This document shows positions 19,781 to 30,989 of a stretch of DNA of 64,000 bases, piece after piece. Position numbers and translations under genes: made by a program. The stretch's first letter is position 1, and each line of letters starts with the position of its first letter. The stretch spans positions 1-64,000 of the forward strand of contig LGRX02028723.1 in NCBI GenBank assembly GCA_001247695.2, written 5' to 3'. The notes under the pieces are model-generated. The model was not told the DNA's origin and searched no databases. It was given only the letters and a program-made list of their open reading frames with translations. This DNA comes from Cymbomonas tetramitiformis. Its lineage: Eukaryota; Chlorophyta; Pyramimonadophyceae; Pyramimonadales; Pyramimonadaceae.

Positions 19781-21020
19781 AGCAAACAGCAAAGTTGGGC
19801 AAAGCTGAGTCGAGTTGAGCAGAGCTTAGTCGAGTTGAGCTAAGTTGAGCTAAGTTGAGCTAAGTTGAGCTTAGTTGACACGCTGACAGGAGCAAAGCTG
19901 ACACGCTGAGCTGATATAAGCTAACAAGCTAAACTAAGCGGAGCTGACAAACCGAGTTGAGCTGACACACAGTTACAGGTACGGGATAATATAGCATAGG
20001 CTGGAATATGTGTGTATATGTGTGTGCCTGTTGTGTTATTCCTATGCTAGGATACGCGTGTATCTCTGTAGGCATAAGAGGCCTACAGATACACACATAT
20101 CCTAGCATAGGCAAAAGAGGCCTATGCTAGAATATGTGTGTGCCTGCTGTTATGTTATGCCTATGCCAGGATATGCGTGTATCTCTGTGCGTGTGCTATG
20201 CGTATGCCAAAATATGTGTGCGTCTCTCTATGCGTGTGTTATGCATAACACACGCACAGACATATTCTAGCATATCTTGGCATACGCATAGCACACGCAC
20301 AGGGATACGCACATATTCTAGCACAGGCATAGCACAACACGCACACACATATATACACACATATTCCAGCACAGGCATAACACACGAACACAAATGCACA
20401 CATATCATAGCACAACCATAGCACACGCAAAGAGGTACACACATATCCTAACAAAGGCATAACACTAGCACACAAAGATACACACATATCTTACCACAGG
20501 CATAGCACACGCACACAAAGATACTCACATATCCAAGCAAAGGCATAACACACGCACACAGAGATACACACCTATCCTAGCACAGGCATAACAGTAGCAC
20601 AGGGATACACACCTATCCTAGCACAAGCATAACACTAGCACAAAGATACACACATATCCTATCACAGGCATGACAGTGGTATAGAGATACACATATATCC
20701 TACCACAGGCATAGTACACGCACAGAGAGGTACACGCATATCCTAGCATAGGAATACCACAACAGGCACACACATATACACACATATTCCAGCCTATGCT
20801 ATATTAAACGCAGTAATGCAAACTGAGCAAAGCTTAGCTGAGTTGAGGTGAGTTGAGTTGAGTCGAGCTGAATTGAGCTTAGCTGACACGCTGACGTGAG
20901 CGAAACTGACACGCTTAGCTGATATGAGCTCAAAAGCTAAGCTCTCAACTCAAACGCGTTGGCGTTGAGTTTGGCGCTAAGTGCTGAGCTAAGATAAGCT
21001 GAGCTGAGTTGAGTTGAGTG
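19781..21020. repeat. Minisatellite block inside a long inverted repeat
   Basis: Degenerate GTTGAGCTAA-type arrays at 19781-19960 and 20815-21020 are direct repeats of each other (both contain TGACACGCTGAC). Between them, arms of about 74 bp at 19989-20062 and 20731-20804 are inverted copies starting ATAGCATAGGCTGGAATATG. The enclosed sequence is a 30- to 40-bp minisatellite around CACACATATCCTAGCA. No gene. Confidence 0.85.
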
Positions 21021-21754
21021 AATGCGTAATAGAGTGAGTAATGAATTTTTAGTGAGTGGTCCGTAGTGTGGGTTGTGAGGTTATGAGAGTGAATACAATT
21101 ACCTTAATGCACGTTCGTTCTTCACATTCCCGCTCCTTTGAAGTTTCCGCCTTACCATACCCAACACCCCATGCAGTGTGAGAATAGCTTGGTTCCAAAA
21201 CCTCAAAGAACATAGTGAAAAATAACATGCTTATCTTGATCTTATGTAAGACCAGAAAGTGCGCGATACCATACCATACTTTCATAGTAATCACACATAT
21301 CCTAAAAGATCTAAAACACGGGAGCACATATGTGGAAAATTATTTTTGCAACGAAATATTACACCTCTTTGTGGCGCGACGGGAGACAAGTGGTCACAGA
21401 CACAAGAGTGTCAGACCTACTCAAACCCAAGATGCCATACATTACAACAAGGCCAATACCTTGTTGCTCGCGGATCAAGGGCGCTCCAAACAAACCCACA
21501 GACCAAGGGTGCAGGCGCCTTCTTCTACAAGAGTAGAAAGCGTGACCACAATGGTTCCTTCAATGGCGCAGTCACCAATGTGTGGCCAAGGGAGTTCGTT
21601 TTTGCAACGCCACAAAGGAGGTGTAATATTTTGATACCTATGCTAAATAAAATAATTCTCTTAAAATAATTCTAAAATAAGTCTATACATTAAAACAAAA
21701 CAGTATGATAAAAAGAAAATAAACCACCACTCTAAGTGGGGTAGGATTTTACCT
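21021..21754. other. Non-coding stretch, nothing recognised
   Basis: Several overlapping short open frames exist on both strands, none with family motifs; read as non-coding. Confidence 0.45.
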
Positions 21755-21762
21755 AAAGGGAA

Positions 21763-22532
21763 CTAGGTTGTGCTTAAACCGTTAACCGGTTTAAACCCGA
21801 GGGGGTCATTTTAGGTTTAAACCTAGGTTTAAACCCCCGGAATTTCCCCCCACTGTATGTAGCCTTTGCCATAGGCTTGTGACACGATCGTGTCTACGAC
21901 TCTACGCGACCCGCGATCTAGCGACGCGACGATGTTGCCTGGCCGAATGAATGTGAGGAGATATAAACGGAGTGATCACTTGATACGTTTAATCTTACGG
22001 TTTTACACTCAATGAGGTATGAGGAGAGAGCACCCGGTACACGGGTGCACGGTTGAGAGAGCAAACTGCGTGCGTGATTTCAATATGGCGTCTACCCCTG
22101 AATATTTCAGCGTCCCAAAGTATTGAGTCAGCTTTTACAGACTCGCGCGACGGGGACAAGTTCTTATGGTGGTGTGTGCTAAAGCGGTAAACCAAGAAAG
22201 TGTGTCATGTCTGCGTGATCCCGGCACTCCCGGACTCCCGAAGGATACCGTTGAATGTTTGTTTTGTGAGCACACGTTCTCAGCGCAGCCTCAAAAAATC
22301 TTAGCTCATATCGCGGGCGCTTCTGGACACCACGTTTCTTCTTGCAAGGGGCAATTTTCCCTCTGACCTGCTTAACAGTGTGCGAATAGGCTTAACAGTG
22401 TGAGACTAGGCTTAATAGTGTGAGACTAGGCTTAACAGTGTAAAACTCGTAACCGGTTTAAACCCGAGGGGGTCATTTTAGGTTTAAACCTAGGTTTAAA
22501 CCTAGGGGGGGGTGGGGTTTAGCACAACCTAG
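21763..22532. mobile_element. 770-bp hAT-like non-autonomous element
   Basis: Terminal inverted repeats start CTAGGTTGTGCTTAAACC (left) and end GGTTTAGCACAACCTAG (right). The perfect 8-bp target duplication AAAGGGAA lies at 21755-21762 and 22533-22540. Just inside both ends is the motif AACCGGTTTAAACCCGAGGG in direct orientation. Four copies of a 20-bp repeat (GGCTTAACAGTGTGAGACTA) lie at 22380-22445. An 8-bp duplication is the hallmark of hAT transposons. Confidence 0.8.
22166..22366 (+). CDS. BED-type zinc-finger remnant of a hAT transposase
   Basis: 66-aa frame within the hAT-like element. VECLFCEHTF followed by ILAHIAGASGHHVSSC gives the Cys-x2-Cys...His...Cys spacing of BED fingers that form the N-terminal DNA-binding domain of hAT transposases. 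No catalytic domain follows, so the element is non-autonomous. Confidence 0.5.
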   Translation: MVVCAKAVNQESVSCLRDPGTPGLPKDTVECLFCEHTFSAQPQKILAHIAGASGHHVSSCKGQFSL

Positions 22533-22540
22533 AAAGGGAA

Positions 22541-23413
22541 TCCGGCCCAGTTCGCCTAACTATTACCCAGCAGTTCAATCGCGATGGTTCCACAGCGAGC
22601 TGTTTCAGGCACAAAGGATTACACGATTCTTATTAACATCTAAAATCGTGTGACCGTGCAAGAAAAAGAAGAAATACTAACTAGCAAATTGTGCCGACAG
22701 GACAATTGAAAGCAAGTTTATTCAAGTGCAAAGTAGTCTAGCAAAATCATAATTGCATACTATTCGAGCAACTTGTCACGAGGCATATACCTGTTTAACT
22801 GTGAGGACTATCCCTCATCGATTCGTTGAACGAGTGAAAAGCCCCCTGCCGTCACTATCCCGACACACACCCGACTCTCTTAATTAAAAGAAAGACTAAA
22901 CCAAGTGCGATGCAATAAAAAACTCAAACAAGGACAAGAGCGTACCTTAAATTGGCTGGGTTAGGTTTCACCCCAGGGCGTGCCGAAGGCTAACGCACTC
23001 CCAGCCTCATTTGAGCGATCTGTCTATCTAAAACAAAGTTCGCATCGTCGGACCTTAAAAGCTACAAGCACCTATATCACTATACTACTTATGCAAGTGC
23101 AAATCGCGCTACAAGTTGCAAAGTTCAAAGGAAACAGTGCTCTGAGGATGATGCCACCACACTTGCGAGCAAAAGAGCGCCAAAGGTAGTGCCACACTAT
23201 TCGTCGAGATACGTACCACCTCTGGGTTATTTCGAATGTTACTTTGCTGCGAGATGACACCCCACGCTTGGCAGTCTTGACATTCCTGTACCCGGCGGTA
23301 CCACCAGGCGGCAATTAGCACAACTGTCGCAATGACTGCAAAAGACATGCTACGGAAAGCATGGACGCATACCTTAGATTCCCAGTGTTTCCACACCACC
23401 AGAGCCCAAATGC
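22541..23413. other. Non-coding stretch, nothing recognised
   Basis: No motif-bearing frame or repeat was seen between the hAT-like element and the next inverted repeat. Confidence 0.45.
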
Positions 23414-24054
23414 CTATTACCCGCAGCTTAAGGTGGCTTAAGCCACCTTAACTTGAAGGGCTCATGGGGGCTTTTTCGGCGGTGCTTTCAAAATTTGGAG
23501 ACCCATGTCGTCAAGATCTTGAGCTGCTTTTTCTGCAGTGTCTTATCAAAAGTTTGATCTGAGTTCATCTTGACCCTCAAAATCTCGGTTGAAGTAGGGT
23601 GGGTATTTCCCAATTTTCCTTAAGATGGCTTAAGCCACCTTAAGCTAATTAGCTCACCGGGGGCTTCCTCGAAAACGCTTTCAAAATTTGGAGACCTATG
23701 TTGTCAAGATCTCGAGCTGCTCTTTCTGCAGTGTCTTGCCAAAAGTTTGATCCGAGGTCATCTTGACCCTCAAAATCTCGGTTGAAGTAGCATGGGTATG
23801 CAAAAACAAGGGAAAATTGCTCAAATTTTACTAAATGTTGCACCCTCTTGGATACTTCCCAAAATTGCTCACCGGGAACTTGGGCTCGCCTAATAGTGCA
23901 CATAGTGTCTAAAAGAAGACAATGTCGCCGTCATTTTGAGCTAAAAAATCTAGCTTCCGGTACCGATAGCTCCCGTAATAATTGAAAACGTTAAGGTGGC
24001 TTAAGCCACCCTAAATCGCTGTTAGGGTGGCTTAAGCCACCCGAAGGGTAATAG
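23414..24054. mobile_element. MITE-like element with CTATTACCC ends
   Basis: Inverted ends of about 35 bp: CTATTACCC with GGTGGCTTAAGCCACC on the left, and its complement GGTGGCTTAAGCCACCC then GGGTAATAG on the right. GGTGGCTTAAGCCACC is itself palindromic and recurs internally near 23625-23645. Inside are two tandem copies of a roughly 195-bp unit (shared CTTTCAAAATTTGGAGACC). No coding capacity. Confidence 0.55.
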
Positions 24055-25254
24055 CCACAAAAGCAATTGGGGTGGTAACTGGGATCGGCGCGTCGGATAT
24101 TTATATCCCGCCTCCTCGCCAAGCGCCATGGGGCGGTTGTTATGCAATTTTGAGTTGCGACACTGGAACCTAGGCTGGGCCTTTTAAGAAGCTAAAAAGG
24201 CCCAGTTTTTCACAATCCAGTAAAAACATGCAAACAGGCACACACACCTGTAAAATTCTATCGAAGAATTCAATTCGAAAGCGCATTTTTCGAACTAGCT
24301 AGCCTAAAGGCAGAGAACGCACACAAAACAAGTACTTAAAAATCACTTAAACATCACGTAACGTGGGAGCTCCTAGCCCCACATCAAATGTCGAGCGTCC
24401 CTATACCAACTCACCTGCCCTTCAGGATATCACAATGAATCAAAGTGCGCAGGTAGATGCACCTTTCCGATCATGCTAAAAGGTTGTGAGCGCACCTGGC
24501 GGGAATGGTGTCCGCTCATTCCGTGGGTGACCAACGGCCATGGACCATTTTCAAACGTGCTCATGGACTTCAAATTGCGAACACTGTAAGTGAATTACGA
24601 AAGGAAAATAGGTGCGCAGGCAGGATCTACTCTCAAAATTTCGTTCGAAAATTATGGGGTAAATCATAGTTTTGGGCAAGCGACAAAGTGCGTGGGTGTG
24701 TGGGTTACGTAAACACCGAACGCATCTTGCTTGCGGCGACCACGCAATGACCAACCACCTGCGGAAAATATACGGTACGCGAAAATATCAGAAACTATTT
24801 TATACTAGCAACACAATACAATCAAATTATTTAGGCTGATCTAATCAGAGTTTGCAGTGTGGTTTTCGGCTCCGTGCTTTCAAACTTCGGAGACGCACGT
24901 AAGACTAAATGGGAAGTCAAGAGCTCACGATACTGTGTCCATGCGCCATGGCGCGCCAGTGACATTTCTGCTGACATCTGATGTCATTGACATTTCTGAT
25001 GTCATCGATTACTGGAACGCGAAGAAACGGTGCAGTGCGTTCGGGATTTCCGATGACGGTTTACGATCCAAAGCGAAACGAGAACGCGGATCGCGGATCA
25101 TCACCATCGTTATGAGCACGCTCTCAGGCGATGCATGAACGGGGATCGTGACGTGTCGTCTTTGTTACACGAGCGCTCCGCAACGGGGGGGAACGGGGAA
25201 CAGTCGATTACGCATTCAGAACTGAACGCCGAATTCCAGATGTACAGTTGAGTT
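24055..25254. other. Non-coding stretch, nothing recognised
   Basis: About 1.2 kb of mixed-composition host DNA without supportable genes. Confidence 0.4.
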
Positions 25255-25535
25255 ATGGAAAGAGTTCCTGAATGTATAAGAACTCTAAGTGTAACCCGTT
25301 TCGGGGAGATGAACTGAACTGTGAATTGTAACATAAAAAGTAAGCGCCGTAACTGCTGTATATTGTGTATTGAAAGCATGTACTTGAAAGCAAAAGCATA
25401 ACTAATAAGATTTACGAAACCGAAGTCTTTTAGTTGACCAAGCGTAATCATACCTCGTGCGGTCGTTTAATAAGTGTAGATAGTATAAGTCCGAAACCGT
25501 AAAGAAGAGAAGAAGTCAAGGTGTAGACTCCTACA
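25255..25535. repeat. 281-bp LTR-like repeat, left copy
   Basis: ATGGAAAGAGTTCC to GACTCCTACA, giving TG...CA ends. It is repeated in the same orientation at 27465-27745 with only two differences seen. Flanks show no matching short duplication, so a complete LTR element is not proven. Confidence 0.7.
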
Positions 25536-26515
25536 AAATGGTAATTAGTTCGTGTTTTCACGTTGCTTCCTTGTCTTTCTTGCGCAAATTCTGATCAACC
25601 CGCCCCGCCTTGTGCGATTAGCTAGCGAGTACTTGCACTACGAAATCGAGAATGCCTGTGCTCTCGTTCTTGTTGCGCGGTGGTGTGTGGGATTGAGGGT
25701 TCCAGGTCGCTTGGAGCCGCGTCGGTGTGGAGGAATCTAGCCCGACGACAATCTTTTAAGGTGCGCGCGTTGCCTTAGTCCTAGCACGCATACACGCATA
25801 GCACGCATATACGTGCTTTTGGACTCGCAGGTGCGGGAAAACCAAATCGTCTCCGTTTTTCGGCAATTCCGACCCTTCGCGGCGGAAGCGCTGCGCAAAT
25901 TTTTCAATTTTGCGTAAGCCTTTGCTGAAATTCGGGGTTGGTTCGGGATTTCCCCTACCTTTAATTTAGCCTTCTAGTCCCCCCTATTCGGGAATCTCCG
26001 CGCTTCGGCCGGTGTGCTTACTTGTGCTCGCGCGCAAGTGGCGTATTCCTGGGATCGGGTACTAGTTGCCACACCAACCGCTTTTCGATTGGTTAATTTG
26101 CGAGCGTGCAACGTTTGATGTCCCCCATGGGGCTTTAGCTTTCTAGGATCTTCCTTTCCGGAAATCTCCGCGCTTCGGCCGGTGTAGCCACTTGTGCTCG
26201 GGCGCAAGTGGTAGATTTCTAGATCGGCGGGTGCTAGTTGCCACGTGTGTCGTGTACACTTTCGGCTTTAGCTAAATTAGGTCTCACGCATAGCACGCAT
26301 ACTATGCCCATGTATTCAGATGAAGAGGAATGCCTCGGTCGGTCGGGCCGGCGTGGGGGGGGTCGGGCCGGCGCCGCCCCCGGCTCGGCCGTGGGGTCCG
26401 GTCGGTCGGGGTCTCGCGCTGCGGGCCTGTCGGTCGGCCCAGGCTCTGGGGAGTTCTGGGGCGCAGCTGGCGGGTCAGACAGCCGGGATTGGCGCTCCCG
26501 TGAGAGGGGGGGGGA
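25536..26515. other. GC-rich interior with a duplicated 95-bp block
   Basis: Two direct copies of a block containing ATCTCCGCGCTTCGGCCGG and GCGCAAGTGG lie at about 25993-26085 and 26165-26250. Several GC-driven open frames exist, but none shows a family motif. Confidence 0.5.
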
Positions 26516-27481
26516 GTGCGGCGTGCGCTTGCGCGCCAATACGGCGGTGAAGCCCTCGAGGTTACACCGGCGCGCACGCCCCTGAGAGCCCCTCCAGGGT
26601 TGTCTGGTGGGCCCCCCAGGGCCTCGCCACCAAAAGCCCCTTCACCAGCGAGGGTCAGTGGAGCTGAGCCAGTGTCCGAGCTCGCATTGAGCTCGGCGCT
26701 ACGGCAGCCGGCGCGCCGGAAGCGTGCGTCGCCCGAGGCTCCGGCACCGCCGGCGGCAGGCGCCGGCTCCGGGTCGGACTCGGACCGCTCTGCTAAGGGG
26801 TTGAACCCCTCGGCAGCTCCCTTCTCCCCACTCCCTGCGTCCAGCAAGAGTGCGAGTAGTAGGGTCGTCCGTCAGGAACCGACGTCGGGACCGGCAGCGT
26901 CCTCCCTCTCTTCCCTCGTGGGGAGCGAGCAAGGGAATCTCATCAGTGCCCCAGGGCGCTTTGAGATTTACCGAGCCAGTGACTGGAGCCCCCCGGCAGA
27001 AGGGGAGTCTGATGATGTCTGGCGCCCAGAGCAGCTAGACGTCGTCCAGTCACGGGGGCGCGAGTCTCGCATCCGGCCCAATCCGGCTTGGCGAGGAGAG
27101 CGACGTCAATCCATGCTCGCATTGGCCCTCCGTCAATGGAGCACCTGGGCGCTGAATTCAGCGCAACGACGTGCGAGAGTCTCCCTGCCATCTCGTCAGC
27201 GCGCAACAGCGCGGCTTGCGTGGGTCGCATGGAGGGCCAGGACGGACCAGTCAGCGCATCAGCGCGAGCTCCAGCGCCTGGCATTCCAAGCGTGGAATGA
27301 CGTCACCCAACAGGTCGCCCAACTTCAAGGCCTGTTTGACAAAGGCAGTCGGCGCCGGGTAGAGTCCGCTTTCGCAGCATGGCGCCAGCATGTCGTCCAG
27401 ACACAGGGTCTGTGGCGCAGAGGCAGACGTCAAGCTGGAGCTGTCTTCATGGCATGGCACCAGCATGGAAAGAGTTCCTGA
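26516..27481 (+). CDS. Ala/Arg-rich protein with AFxAW repeats, end inside LTR-like repeat
   Basis: 321-codon GC-rich frame. Residues 1-180 are Ser/Pro/Ala-rich and probably disordered. The C-terminal third has spaced Trp motifs RLAWVAWRAR, RLAFQAWNDV, SAFAAWRQHV and VFMAWHQHG, about 25-35 residues apart, recalling Sfi1-type centrin-binding repeats. The last codons lie in the 281-bp repeat, so the real 3' end is lost or belongs to an exon. GC bias makes long chance frames likely; the Trp periodicity is the only positive evidence. Confidence 0.35.
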   Translation: MRRALARQYGGEALEVTPARTPLRAPPGLSGGPPRASPPKAPSPARVSGAEPVSELALSSALRQPARRKRASPEAPAPPAAGAGSGSDSDRSAKGLNPSAAPFSPLPASSKSASSRVVRQEPTSGPAASSLSSLVGSEQGNLISAPGRFEIYRASDWSPPAEGESDDVWRPEQLDVVQSRGRESRIRPNPAWRGERRQSMLALALRQWSTWALNSAQRRARVSLPSRQRATARLAWVAWRARTDQSAHQRELQRLAFQAWNDVTQQVAQLQGLFDKGSRRRVESAFAAWRQHVVQTQGLWRRGRRQAGAVFMAWHQHGKSS

Positions 27482-27745
27482 ATGTATAAGAACTCTAAGT
27501 GTAACCCGTTTCGGGGAGATGAACTGAACTGTGAATTGTAACATAAAAAGTAAGAGCCGTAACTGCTGTATATTGTGTATTGAAAGCATGCACTTGAAAG
27601 CAAAAGCATAACTAATAAGATTTACGAAACCGAAGTCTTTTAGTTGACCAAGCGTAATCATACCTCGTGCGGTCGTTTAATAAGTGTAGATAGTATAAGT
27701 CCGAAACCGTAAAGAAGAGAAGAAGTCAAGGTGTAGACTCCTACA
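27465..27745. repeat. 281-bp LTR-like repeat, right copy
   Basis: Same orientation as 25255-25535. The flanks CAGCA and CGCAT do not form a target duplication. Confidence 0.7.
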
Positions 27746-28158
27746 CGCATGCTAGAGGCAAACCGTCTCTTAAAGGCTGCGTAGTTGACTGTGTGCTGAG
27801 TATGAAATGCGTCACGAATAGTACTTTTGTTCTCTTTAGAACTTGACAGCGTTCGAAAGTAACGAGCGACCCCGTTAATGCCGTTGCTTTCTATCAGTTG
27901 ACCGACATGCCGTGTGCATGCGCCGTTGCGTGTGTCTAAACAGCAAACGCATCCTTGCAAGTCTACACTTTCAAACGATAATGCCTCAAACTTACTCTCT
28001 TCAAAAGCAGGGCATGGAACACTATTTCGCGCTCCTAATATCCACATATTCCTCGGCATTTGTTGGTTTTGTTCAAAATCGGCCAAGTCCCACAAATATG
28101 GCGGACGATTTTTAGCGGTAAAGATAGGCACAATACTGGAATTTGCATACTCGTCCAT
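27658..28158 (-). CDS. Hypothetical host reading frame running into the LTR-like repeat
   Basis: ATG at 28158, 166 codons. Most of it is unique sequence with two Cys pairs (QGCVCCLDTRNGACTRH); the final 29 codons are read from the 281-bp repeat. Possibly a host exon truncated by the repeat; no family recognised. Confidence 0.25.
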   Translation of the reverse strand: MDEYANSSIVPIFTAKNRPPYLWDLADFEQNQQMPRNMWILGARNSVPCPAFEESKFEALSFESVDLQGCVCCLDTRNGACTRHVGQLIESNGINGVARYFRTLSSSKENKSTIRDAFHTQHTVNYAAFKRRFASSMRVGVYTLTSSLLYGFGLILSTLIKRPHEV

Positions 28159-28978
28159 GGTGCTTACCGTAAATATTAAAAAGTAGCTAAGTGCTGAAGT
28201 CTCGGGGGGCGATGGTAGCTTGTTGAGGCTCTCGGTTGTAAGGGTAAGTTGTGTACAACAACTGTGCGAAGTGGATGCAGTACTATTGCAGACCCGTCAC
28301 TGTTATTAATCGATGCACGCGGAACCGTAGATTAGACAAACAAATTCAATAGCCGTAAGATCGACCAAAAATAACCGTGACGCCTCTGCAACCACTCTGC
28401 AGCCCCTCTGCGACCCCTCCTCTGCGCCTTCATCCACGATCGAGTCGCGCGCGCTGTCAGTCGACTGTCGAAACGCAAAGAACTAAAAATTTTGCTACCT
28501 TTTTCCCTGGGAACTCTAGTATGATAGTATGACATGTATGACATCATATGACACCCCCCAAGCACCGCACATGTATTATACGTAAAATTTTGCGAGGAAT
28601 CTCACTGTGAAGTCAAAAAATTGAAAAAAATTATTTTTCATGTCTGTTTTTAGCCCTGAATATTATGAAATAGCCTATTTTATCGAAAAATGTCCATAAA
28701 AGTCGCAAAAATATATTTTTTCATTTTTTTTTTCCAAAACTCTTTTTTATATCGAATCTGAATTGCTATACAAATTTCATGCAAAATAAATTAAAATTCT
28801 AAAATTTTGGTAATTAATTTTGCCTTTTTTCGCTCTACGCTTAAAAATAATTCCCAAAAAATAATTTCATGATAATTTTTGAAATAGTTCATCTTACACA
28901 GAATTTCGCGCTGAAAAAGACTATGTTGGCAGAATTTTTTAGAATTGTGCAAAACTTTTTTAATTAATTGTTTTTCAT
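28159..28978. other. Host-to-element transition, AT-rich tail
   Basis: The first 400 bp resemble host DNA. From about 28560 the sequence is very AT-rich, with AATTTCGCGCTGA at about 28904, an inverted match to TCAGCGCGAAATTTT at 31749. No gene. Confidence 0.45.
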
Positions 28979-29890
28979 TTATTCTATAGTATTTGGGATA
29001 ATAAATTCATTAAAGTTCCTTCTAAAGCCACTTGGATGTGTACTCTTTTTATGTAAATCAATGAATAAGAAATCATGTGCTGATTGAATTGCTTTATCAT
29101 AAACTTGAAAAAAGGTATCTTGATTAATCTCACCGCTACATTCCTCCGCAATTTTCTCTAGCTCTTTTATATTTTTATTTTTGAAAACTAATAAATGAGT
29201 TAAATTTCCCCGAATACTTTTATTTAAACCCATTTGGTTACTTGTATAATTTTGAGTAGCAAATAATAAAGTAACTCCCAAGGCACCATTTTTAAGTTTC
29301 CCTTTATGTCGGTGAGTGGTTACAAGTTGATTTAATTTTGCTCTTGGTAACATTATGTCATTTCCTTGACAATCATCAAAAAATGCTACAATTACCGGCT
29401 TTTTGCCGTTGTATTTATGTTCAGGAGGGTTATACATGGTGTCCTCAAATTCAATCAATAATTCATTTGGAATATCATGAACTGATTTTGTTTTATCTTT
29501 TAACATTTTATTTAACTTTTTCCATCTCTTTAATTTTTCATGATATTCTTCATATTCTTGAGCTTCGGTATCCAGAATTTCCTCTATTTTTTGCGGAGCA
29601 TCAATTGTAGGTTCTAATATGTCTTCATTGTCCAATGGTAAATCTTTAAAATAATGTGCATTATTGTGAAAAGTAGGACTTACCAAAATTAACCGGTCTA
29701 ATGCATTATTTTGTTTCATTAATCTTAATAAATTAGAAAATGCACAGGTCTTACCACTTTGTCTTTTTGCTACCGCAAGAATGATGGCACTCAAATTAAT
29801 AAATTCGGGATCCGTATTTATATTGTAAGGACCGCCTAACGGTAATTTAATTTCATAATCTTTATTTTTTAATTTTTGAGTTTGTAACAT
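28979..29890 (-). CDS. Polinton genome-packaging ATPase (FtsK/HerA type), copy 1
   Basis: Intact 303-aa ATPase expected to pump element DNA into capsids. Walker A is at residues 41-48 (AKRQSGKT), Walker B at 165-173 (PVIVAFFDD), and a sensor-like LLFATQNYTSNQ follows near 205. Length fits the A32-like packaging ATPases of Polintons and NCLDVs. ATG at 29890 is shared with the second copy. The coiled-coil gene relic lies immediately upstream. This is the only unbroken ATPase in the window. Confidence 0.9.
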   Translation of the reverse strand: MLQTQKLKNKDYEIKLPLGGPYNINTDPEFINLSAIILAVAKRQSGKTCAFSNLLRLMKQNNALDRLILVSPTFHNNAHYFKDLPLDNEDILEPTIDAPQKIEEILDTEAQEYEEYHEKLKRWKKLNKMLKDKTKSVHDIPNELLIEFEDTMYNPPEHKYNGKKPVIVAFFDDCQGNDIMLPRAKLNQLVTTHRHKGKLKNGALGVTLLFATQNYTSNQMGLNKSIRGNLTHLLVFKNKNIKELEKIAEECSGEINQDTFFQVYDKAIQSAHDFLFIDLHKKSTHPSGFRRNFNEFIIPNTIE

Positions 29891-29908
29891 TTAAGTTTTC
29901 TATTAATA

Positions 29909-30272
29909 TTAAAGTTCCGGAAATAAACTTCTATAAGCTTTATCATAATGAGTATTGGTTTTTTGAGGTGATTGAGGGCTATTATCTATATCTTTATTAT
30001 TTCTTTTTTTGGAAATTCTTTTCTTTTTAACTATAACTTCCGGTTCGCTTTCGCTAGAACTAGAACTTTCATGTATTTCCTCAATAATAACTTTTGGTTT
30101 TTTATTCTTTATTTTTTATTTTTCACAACTTCTTTTTTTACTTCCGGTTGAATTTCAATTTCGTCCTTTTCCGGTTTTTGGTGATTTTTAATAACTTCTT
30201 TTGCATCTAATATTTCCTTTTGTTTTTCAAGATCTTTTGCAATTTTGATATTTTTTTTTCTTAGGATTATTA
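29909..30272 (-). pseudogene. Relic of the 151-aa coiled-coil protein gene
   Basis: Matches 36062-36517 from the C-terminus backwards (ending RSLFPEL) and includes the SSSSESEPEV segment. One T is missing from a homopolymer near 30115, shifting frame, and similarity stops near 30272 where the 5' part has been replaced by unrelated AT-rich sequence. Confidence 0.75.
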
Positions 30273-30372
30273 TCACAAAATGTATTCATAAATTATTAAA
30301 TTAATAATTTCATTTTAATATAAATTTCCCCGAACAAATGTTTTCGAGACATAGTAATAAAAATTTTAATTG

Positions 30373-30942
30373 TTATTTGCTAGTACGTGAACGTGTTTTT
30401 GCCGGTGAGAAATTTCTATTAGGAGACGTAGGGTTTCTTCGATCTACACCTGTAATAATTTCGGTATCACTTAATAAAGAATACTCTAAAGCTTGTCTTA
30501 ATATTGGATTTACAATTATCCTTGAAGATGGACCTGATTCGCCTTGATTTTCCGGTGTGTTTAACGGAGATGGAGAAAAATCTTCACGCAGTCTTTTCAA
30601 ACCTGAATTAATTTCTTCAGTGTCAATTTCACTCAACAATTCTTCTTCTTCTTCAAAACTTATTGGAGTAGATTGTGAAGACAACTCTTCTTGCATAATA
30701 TATTTTGGAACATCAAAATCATGTTTCAATTCTTTAGTCAAATGCATAGGATTTATAGGAGAATTTGTTAGATCAAAATAAAATAATTCAGGATTTGAAC
30801 TAGGTACGGTCATACTATAGCTATTTTTAGAAAGATTGCCATAACTTTTAAACATTTTTTGAGAATTTGGTACTTTATTTGTTATATCCATCATTTTTAA
30901 ACATTGTTGTTTGGTGTACGCGTCGGTTAATTGCGGTCTCAT
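30373..30942 (-). CDS. 189-aa conserved Polinton protein (NQGE-repeat family)
   Basis: Homologue of the 224-aa protein at 15796. It shares a LTDAYTKQQCL-type N-terminus, SYGNLSKNSYSMTVPS and TPENQGESGPSSRI followed by NPILRQALE. It ends in a basic tail (NRNFSPAKTRSRTSK). Intact. It sits back to back with the adenine methyltransferase, 47 bp away, in a shared AT-rich promoter region. Function unknown; low complexity suggests a disordered accessory or virion protein. Confidence 0.68.
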   Translation of the reverse strand: MRPQLTDAYTKQQCLKMMDITNKVPNSQKMFKSYGNLSKNSYSMTVPSSNPELFYFDLTNSPINPMHLTKELKHDFDVPKYIMQEELSSQSTPISFEEEEELLSEIDTEEINSGLKRLREDFSPSPLNTPENQGESGPSSRIIVNPILRQALEYSLLSDTEIITGVDRRNPTSPNRNFSPAKTRSRTSK

Positions 30943-30989
30943 TTAGAAATTTGTTTAGTATAAAATAAATAAATAAATTTACTAATTTA

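Noticed and set aside
20134..20487. Open frames in the minisatellite (His/Thr or Cys/Val-rich)
   Set aside because: They follow the repeat period on both strands and have no family motif.
26234..26932. Overlapping GC-rich frames on both strands
   Set aside because: High GC removes stops in all phases; no motif, so treated as shadows.
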